64,000 nt of DNA. Source: Auanema rhodensis (Eukaryota > Nematoda > Chromadorea > Rhabditida > Rhabditidae). The stretch's first letter is position 1; each line of letters begins with the position of its first letter. The stretch lies in assembly GCA_964057225.1 (NCBI GenBank), contig OZ059895.1, positions 12,710,001-12,774,000 on the forward strand, in the 5' to 3' direction. A model generated the notes under the pieces. That model searched no databases. It saw only the letters and a program-made list of their open reading frames with translations, and was not told the DNA's origin. Both the position numbers and the translations under genes were made by a program. Positions 1 through 6,500 of the stretch are shown here, piece by piece.

Positions 1-420
1 TGGAGTTGCGAGGAATGTAGAGAGTGTGACGTTGGCGAGAGAGGAGGTCATTTTGAGTAAGAAAAGTGTTATTGAATTTTTCTCTATCAAAATTTTCTCT
101 TTATATAGTTTGTTTTTCAGTGATTGTTACAATTTGTTAAAATTAAAGGATAGAAATTAGAATTTCGGTGGTTTTTGATCTATGTCTTATGTTTAATGTA
201 CTATACGAAAGAAAGAAAAATTATTTTTACAATTCTACGATTTTTGTTAGTTAATTAAAAATTTCGTACTTGTTCTCCTTTGTTTTGCGTTGGAGATTTA
301 TTCTGCTGCTTTTTGCTTTGATCCGCTTTTCCATGTAGTTCCAATTCTCCATTACTTCTGATTTCTTCGTCTTGTGTTTTTCTTTTGGGTTGTAGTTTAA
401 CATGATACGGGCGTGAGTTT
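1..420 (-). other. 3' region of left element, downstream of pol
   Basis: AT-rich sequence after the polyprotein stop. Two things stand out. The bases 255-515 are open in another frame (separate entry). Further on, in minus-strand sense, a TATATAAAG box at 99-107 is followed about 50 bp later by an ATG at 49-51, whose frame runs off the window edge (17 codons visible, beginning Met-Thr-Ser-Ser-Leu). That could start another gene or an accessory frame of the element, or be chance. No copy of the 5' LTR and no clear polypurine tract were found here. Confidence 0.4.
99..107 (-). promoter_or_regulatory. TATA-like box upstream of a partial ORF
   Basis: TATATAAAG in minus-strand sense, 48 bp before an ATG at 49-51. 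The spacing would allow a short 5' UTR. There is no independent evidence of a promoter, and AT-rich DNA produces such boxes by chance. Confidence 0.2.
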
Positions 421-515
421 TCATTTCCTATTCCTAGTGCTGCGGCAAGTGTTCCAATTTTTGATTGCTGGTGAGTTTTTGTTTCTGTCCTCAAATAGCT
501 CCTTTCTGTTTTCAT
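255..515 (-). other. Out-of-frame continuation, possibly the original polyprotein C-terminus
   Basis: This open frame (86 codons, basic and Gln/Lys-rich) overlaps the last 95 bp of the polyprotein in another frame. Its segment GELELHGKADQSKKQ resembles the C-terminus of the right element's polyprotein, DELWLPRMKNQKEKA, in spacing of Glu-Leu-x-Leu and the Gln/Lys tail. That would fit a frameshift near the end of the left polyprotein that left the old terminus out of frame. The match is short, so this is a suggestion only. The alternative is a chance open frame. Confidence 0.25.
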
Positions 516-3500
516 TCTTGAATTGATCTCGTAGCTTTTCGTATGTTTTTGCGTTATTATCTTCTATATCGTTTTGATTAGGACCTTCTTCTTGAGAGAA
601 AGGTGTCAGCTGTCTGAGGTCCTCTTGAATTCTGTCGATTGTTGTTGATTCATCTTCTAATTGTATATTAGAATTTGTTATTCTTCTTGCTGTAGCAAGG
701 TCGTCAGGTGTTTCTGAATTATGTTCAATTTCTTCTTCGTTTACTCCTCTGTTATTCCCTGTGATAGGTAACAGTTGCGCGAGAGTATCTGGACTGCCTG
801 TTGGGTAACAGTTGTTGTTATTTTCCGTATTATTGGTTTGTTCCCATTCATCCAGATTATTCCAACTTGTTTCTTCTTCTTCTTCTTCGTTTGCTATGTC
901 TTGGTCCTCTTCTTCCTCTTCTTCATTATTTCTTGTTGATATAAGATTATCGTCTGGTGGAAAATAACGTATGTTATTTTTGTGAGCTTTTATAATATTT
1001 TCATCTTGATCCGTTATGCTGATGTTGTTTCCTTCAATTGTCACTATCCGGTATGGTCCATCTCTTCGTATTTGTAATTTGTTGCTTGGGTTCGCTCTTT
1101 GTACAAATACTCGATCTCCTATATCTAATATTCTTTCTTTTGTCCTATGTGCTTGATCGTATTTCTGCTTCATTCTTTTTTCATTGGTGGCAATCTTTTC
1201 CTTGACTTTTTCTTGAATATCTCTTAAGTTTTTGAGCTGATCCGTGATATTTTGTTCTTCCGGTGTTTCCAAGTTTTTGTCAATGGGTAGACGTGCTACT
1301 TGTCCAAACAAACATTCGTATGGTGATGTTTTAGTGGTGGCGTTTGGTAATCTGTTGAGTGTAAAAATAATCTTCGGAAGTATTTTATCCCAATCGTTTT
1401 GTTCGTCATTAACGTAGGCTGTTAATGCTTCTTCGATCGTCCGATGCAATCTTTCTACTTGTCCGTTAGCGTTTTTGTAATACGGCATAGTAGTGTGGTG
1501 TGTAGTTCCAAAATTACTGCACATAGTAGTGAAATCGTTTGAAATAAAATTAGATCCATTGTCTGTGATGATAGTGACAGGTGGTCCAAAAACATAGAAA
1601 AGATATTTTTCGATAGCTGATATAATTTCTTCTGATGTTTGTCTGATTAGCGGAATTGCGATTATCCATTTTGAAAAAGAATCTTGAATTGAAAGAACAT
1701 ATCTGTTTTCTTGTTCTGTCCTAGGTAATGGTCCGAGTATATCCATGTGTACTCTTTGCCATGGTTTTGTTGATGTTGGAAAATTTTTCATTGGTTCCAC
1801 CGTTGCTTCGTGAGGGTTGTTCTTTCTTTTCGCACAAGCAAGACATCTGTTGATGTAGTTTGTAATGTCTTCTTGCATTCCAGTCCATGTAAATCGTCTT
1901 GATATTGAGTCCATTGTTTTGTTTATTCCTAGATGAGCTCCGAGTGTCGGATCTTCATGAAATTTCTTCATAATTGGATTAATTATGTGCTCTTCTCGTG
2001 GTAAAATTGTTCGTGGTACTTGTAGGCTTCTCTTTGGTTTTGAGTATAGTACATCGTTGTACACAATATATCTGTCCGTCAGTTGTCGTCCAGCTGTGTT
2101 ATTCTTTATTTTATCCATAGTTTCTTTTATCCAATTTGATTGATTCTGAACTGATCGAATATCTGCTATCGTGAAGGTGTTTATCTGATGAATAGTATCT
2201 TCCGTCGTTTTTCTTTCGTTTTTCTTCTTTGCTGGTGGTTTTGCTTCGTTGATTTCATCTTCAAAATATCGTGATAATGCGTCACATACACTGTTTAATT
2301 TTCCTGGTCTGTAGATAATTTCAATATCGTATTCTTGTAAAACAATTTGAAATTTTGCTAAACGATCTATTAAATCCTTTCTAGTCATTAAACTAGTAAG
2401 TGGTCTATGATCCGTGATAATTTTGGTTGCTGTTCCTAGTATGTAGGTGCGAAATTGTTTGACGGCGAATGTAAGAGCTAATGCTTCTACTTCTATTGGT
2501 GGATAATTCCTTTCAGCTTTGTTGAGTTTCCGACTAGCAAAAGCTATTGGATGTAATGGTTCTTGATCGTCTTTCGCTTGAAGTAGCACAGCGCCAACTG
2601 CTATCATACTTCCATCACTTTCAATAACATATGGTCGCTTCGGGATTGGTGCTTGTAACACAGGTGCTTGAGTCAATGTTTTCTTCAAAGTATTAAAAGC
2701 AATTTCTTCTTCTTCTGTCCATTTGAACGGAGTGTCTTTCCGAGTGAGGTTGTAGAGTGGTGTTGCTATTCCTGCAGCGTTCTTTATGAACCTTCTGAAG
2801 TAGTTTACTACTCCCATGAAAGCTCTTACTCCTGTTGTTGATTTTGGTTGGGGATAATCTTGTATTGCCTTAATTTTATGTGGGTCCGGTTTAATTCCTT
2901 CTTGTCCAACTATGTATCCTAGAAATTTTACTTCCTTTCTTGCGAATGCGCATTTCTTCAGTTTTATTTTGAATCCTATTTGAGTTACTGCTTCCAAAAC
3001 TTCTTCAATATCTTTTAAATGTGCTGTCGTAGATTCAGAGATTAACAGTAAATCATCTAGATATACGAATAGCTTGCATTTAACCATTGATTGCATGTAT
3101 CGTACTGCGTTTTGAAAAGTATGGGGTGATCCACATAATCCCATCGGCATTCGACAATATTGATAAGTTCCACTTGTTGTTGTGAAAGCTGTAAGATGAC
3201 GATCTTCTTTCTTAAGAGGTATTTGGAAAAATCCAGATACTAAATCAAAGTTGCTGAAGATCCTTGCTCCAGCGGCCAAATCTAGGATGTCCTGTATGTT
3301 TGATATGACATATACTTGTTTCTGAGTGATTGCATTCAGAGCTCGAAAGTCCGTTACAAATCTATAAGTTTTGTCTTTCTTCTTCACCAAAATTACTGGA
3401 CTAGTTGTCATTGAGTTTGATGGTTCAATGATTCTTTGTTGTAGCATTTCTTCTATTTGTTTCTCCACTTCTTCTTGTTGGGAGAGTGGTATACGATAAG

Positions 3501-6500
3501 TAATTTTGAATGATGGTGTTTTTCCTGGCATGATTGGAATGGAGTGTTCAATTGGTCCTAGGAAGAGTCCGATATTTCTATCTTTGTTGAGAAACGCTTG
3601 TTTATGTAGTAAAATTATTTCTTTCAGTTGCTGTTGTTCGATTTGTGAGAAGCAGGCTTCTGAAAGGTCAAGCTCATTGATGAAATTGTCTGGAAAATAT
3701 GGCAGTTGCTCTTCCCATCGAGCTTCCGGAGGTATGTATTGTCCTTCGTATTTTTCTTGGTTGTCCTTTGGTATCGCTTCTGCTATCCCTATTTCTTGGT
3801 TCATTTGAATTTCGAGTGGCTGTTTGCATATGTTCGTCGCGTAAATTTGTACTCCGTATCCAGTGGGCGTAAATATAGTAGGCGTGAAAGAGAGTTTGTT
3901 GCCTGGTTTCTTACAATCTAGAAACGCCTGTTCATAGCTTTCTGGATCGTGTACTTCTAGCGTGAGCGTTCTTGTTTCTCCTGGTCTTAGCGTTTTGTTT
4001 TCTAAGCTAACCACATATGCTTTTGTGGTCTGGTGTTCCCACGGAGATGTTTCTCGTGCTAGTGGAACATGTGTTGTGCCGATAACAATTGTTTTATCCA
4101 GCGGTCGAAGTGAGGTGTAAATTCCTTGTTGATGTAATGCTTCCATGAAGTCTATTCCAAGTAACACTGGTGCTGGACAGTAGTTATCTTCTGCTACATA
4201 AAATTTGTGTTCTGTTTCTGTTGTTCCTATTGTTATGAGGATCCTTGTGTATCCCATAAATGAGAATTTAGATTTATTCGCGACTATCGCTGTTGTTTGT
4301 TTTAGTACCATCGTTGCAGCGGGCAGTTGTTTGAAGGTGGATTCTCGCATGTATGATGCTGATGCTCCCGTGTCCCATAGTGCCTTAAAGATGTGATTGT
4401 GGATTGAAATCGGGACAAACGGTAATTGTGATCCTCCTATGTAATTTATGTTTTCTTTCTTCATGCTTGTAGGGAAATAAGCTTCATAAATGTGTTCAGG
4501 AATTGGTGCTGAAGGATCATACAATGTGAGTTGACAGCTGTTGTGATGGTTGTCGACGTATGGAGCAGACGGAGAAGGATGAGATGTTTCTGTTCTTGTG
4601 TTCTCAGTTGATAGTGGTTGTAAGTATTCTGTTTCCCATTTGACATTGTTGATGGGTATCCTTGAACTACATGCGTATATTTTTATTATCCAGGTGGCGA
4701 GTGTGATTATGCCAATTGTTATGATGATTGATCCAATGATAGCAAGTACGCGTAGTGTCCAGGTTTGAATCTTTTCCCATATTGGTGACAGAAAGTCAAA
4801 CATTTTCCAAGTTATAGCTTCTTTTGTATGTTCGTAGCTGAGTAGTAAGCTGCTGGCTGCTCCTGCTGTTAGGGTAACAGGGTTCATGTTAGGAATTAAT
4901 CTTTGTTTGATTACAGGTTTTATTCTTCCTGGTAAAGTAGCCTGTAGCGTTGCTAAGCTGGATCCATATGATATTGCTAGTGCCATAGGAAACGTTGATT
5001 CTGTTAGATTGTTGAAAATGTTGCTTCCATTAAACTTGATATGTTCTAGGTTGATTGATCCTAACTCGTCGATGTATGCTGGTGATGTTACATTTATTGA
5101 TTGGTTATTATTAGTCCATTGATCGTTTTCTTTCCAGGGATCCTTGATTGTGAATCCGCATGGTATGGCATGTGCCATCGGTGTGAGGTCTCTTGTACCT
5201 GGTAGGATGAACAGTTGGCCGTGATGTTCCGTTTCGACTGGGGTTTCCAGAAAACACGTGCTGTTGACTTTGTGATCACGGTATGTTTTTGTAATTTGAA
5301 TTGGTGTGCATGGCATTACATAAATTAGTTTATCATTTATGAATCTTGCAGATATATCCTGTCGTCGTAGCATTGTACGCATCCCTATAGTAGGATTTAT
5401 TTGAAGAATAGCCCACCAGGTAAGTAGTTGTTTATTTTGTACGTGGCAGATGTTGTTTCTGTTTGTTGTGAACGTACGTATGATATCATCTTCCAGATTG
5501 GTAGTGGCATATTGTAGATGAGATTGCGTTTCTTGTTGATGAAGATGTTCATTCCATTTTTGGACGATATCGTTCTTAGCTTTAAGGTAGTCTACGTGAG
5601 CTTTCTTACCAATATGTGATGATATTTCTTCAGGTGTGCTGCGAGTGGTAGTGATAGATCTTTTTGTAGTTCTTGGAGGCGGTGACTTGGTGAGTGATTC
5701 TTTCCTATTGTATTCCTGGCTTGAGGTGATTGTGATTGGGTTTGTAGTAATATTGAATGTAGATTGGGGGGTGGAGAATGATTGTGTTGGTCGATGAGTG
5801 GTGAATATAGTTGTGGTTGTTGTAGGTGTTGTGGTTGTTGTTGATCTGGGTCTAGCAGTAGTAGAAGTAGTAGTAGTAGTAGTGGTAGTAGTAGTAGTAG
5901 TTGATGAAGACGTGGGTATTGTTGGTTTGGGTCTAGTTGTTGTGGATATATGTGTTTTGGGTGTGATTGTCGAAGTGATGACGTTCCTTATGGTTGTAGG
6001 CTTAGGGGTCGTGGTAGTGGTTGTAGTAGTAGTTTGTAGGGGGGTCGAAGTGCTTCTAATTGTGGTTGCAAAAGGTCGTGTTCCGGGAGTACTGATAAGG
6101 GGTAGATAATGATTATAAAATTTTTCACTATCCTCTTGTGTAATGCTATAATTTGTAGGATTTCTTTTCCGGAAGCCGTAGAATATATCGTCGCCATCGA
6201 AGATAACTGTGTAGTTTGGCAGTTGTAATGGTGGTAAGTTCAGTTCTTTTTCATATTTGATCCATTTCTTCATTTCTGCTTCGTATTCTTCTTTTGAATG
6301 TAGCTTCTTCGGATTATTTATTGCGTTCAGGATAATTTTTGCTTGTGCTAGTTGTTCGTACAGTTCTAAATCGTTTCGTGTCTTGGTGAGTCTTGGTTTT
6401 CTTGGTGGCATGAGTTGATATAAGTATTCTTCTAAAGATGGTGTTGTTTCTCCTGTAGCTAACGTAGTAGGTATTTCCGCAAGTGAGTAAGCAATTTCTT

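Noticed and set aside
5798..6109. Plus-strand Val-rich frame
   Set aside because: Antisense shadow of the Thr-rich Env stalk; the repeated triplets keep several frames open.
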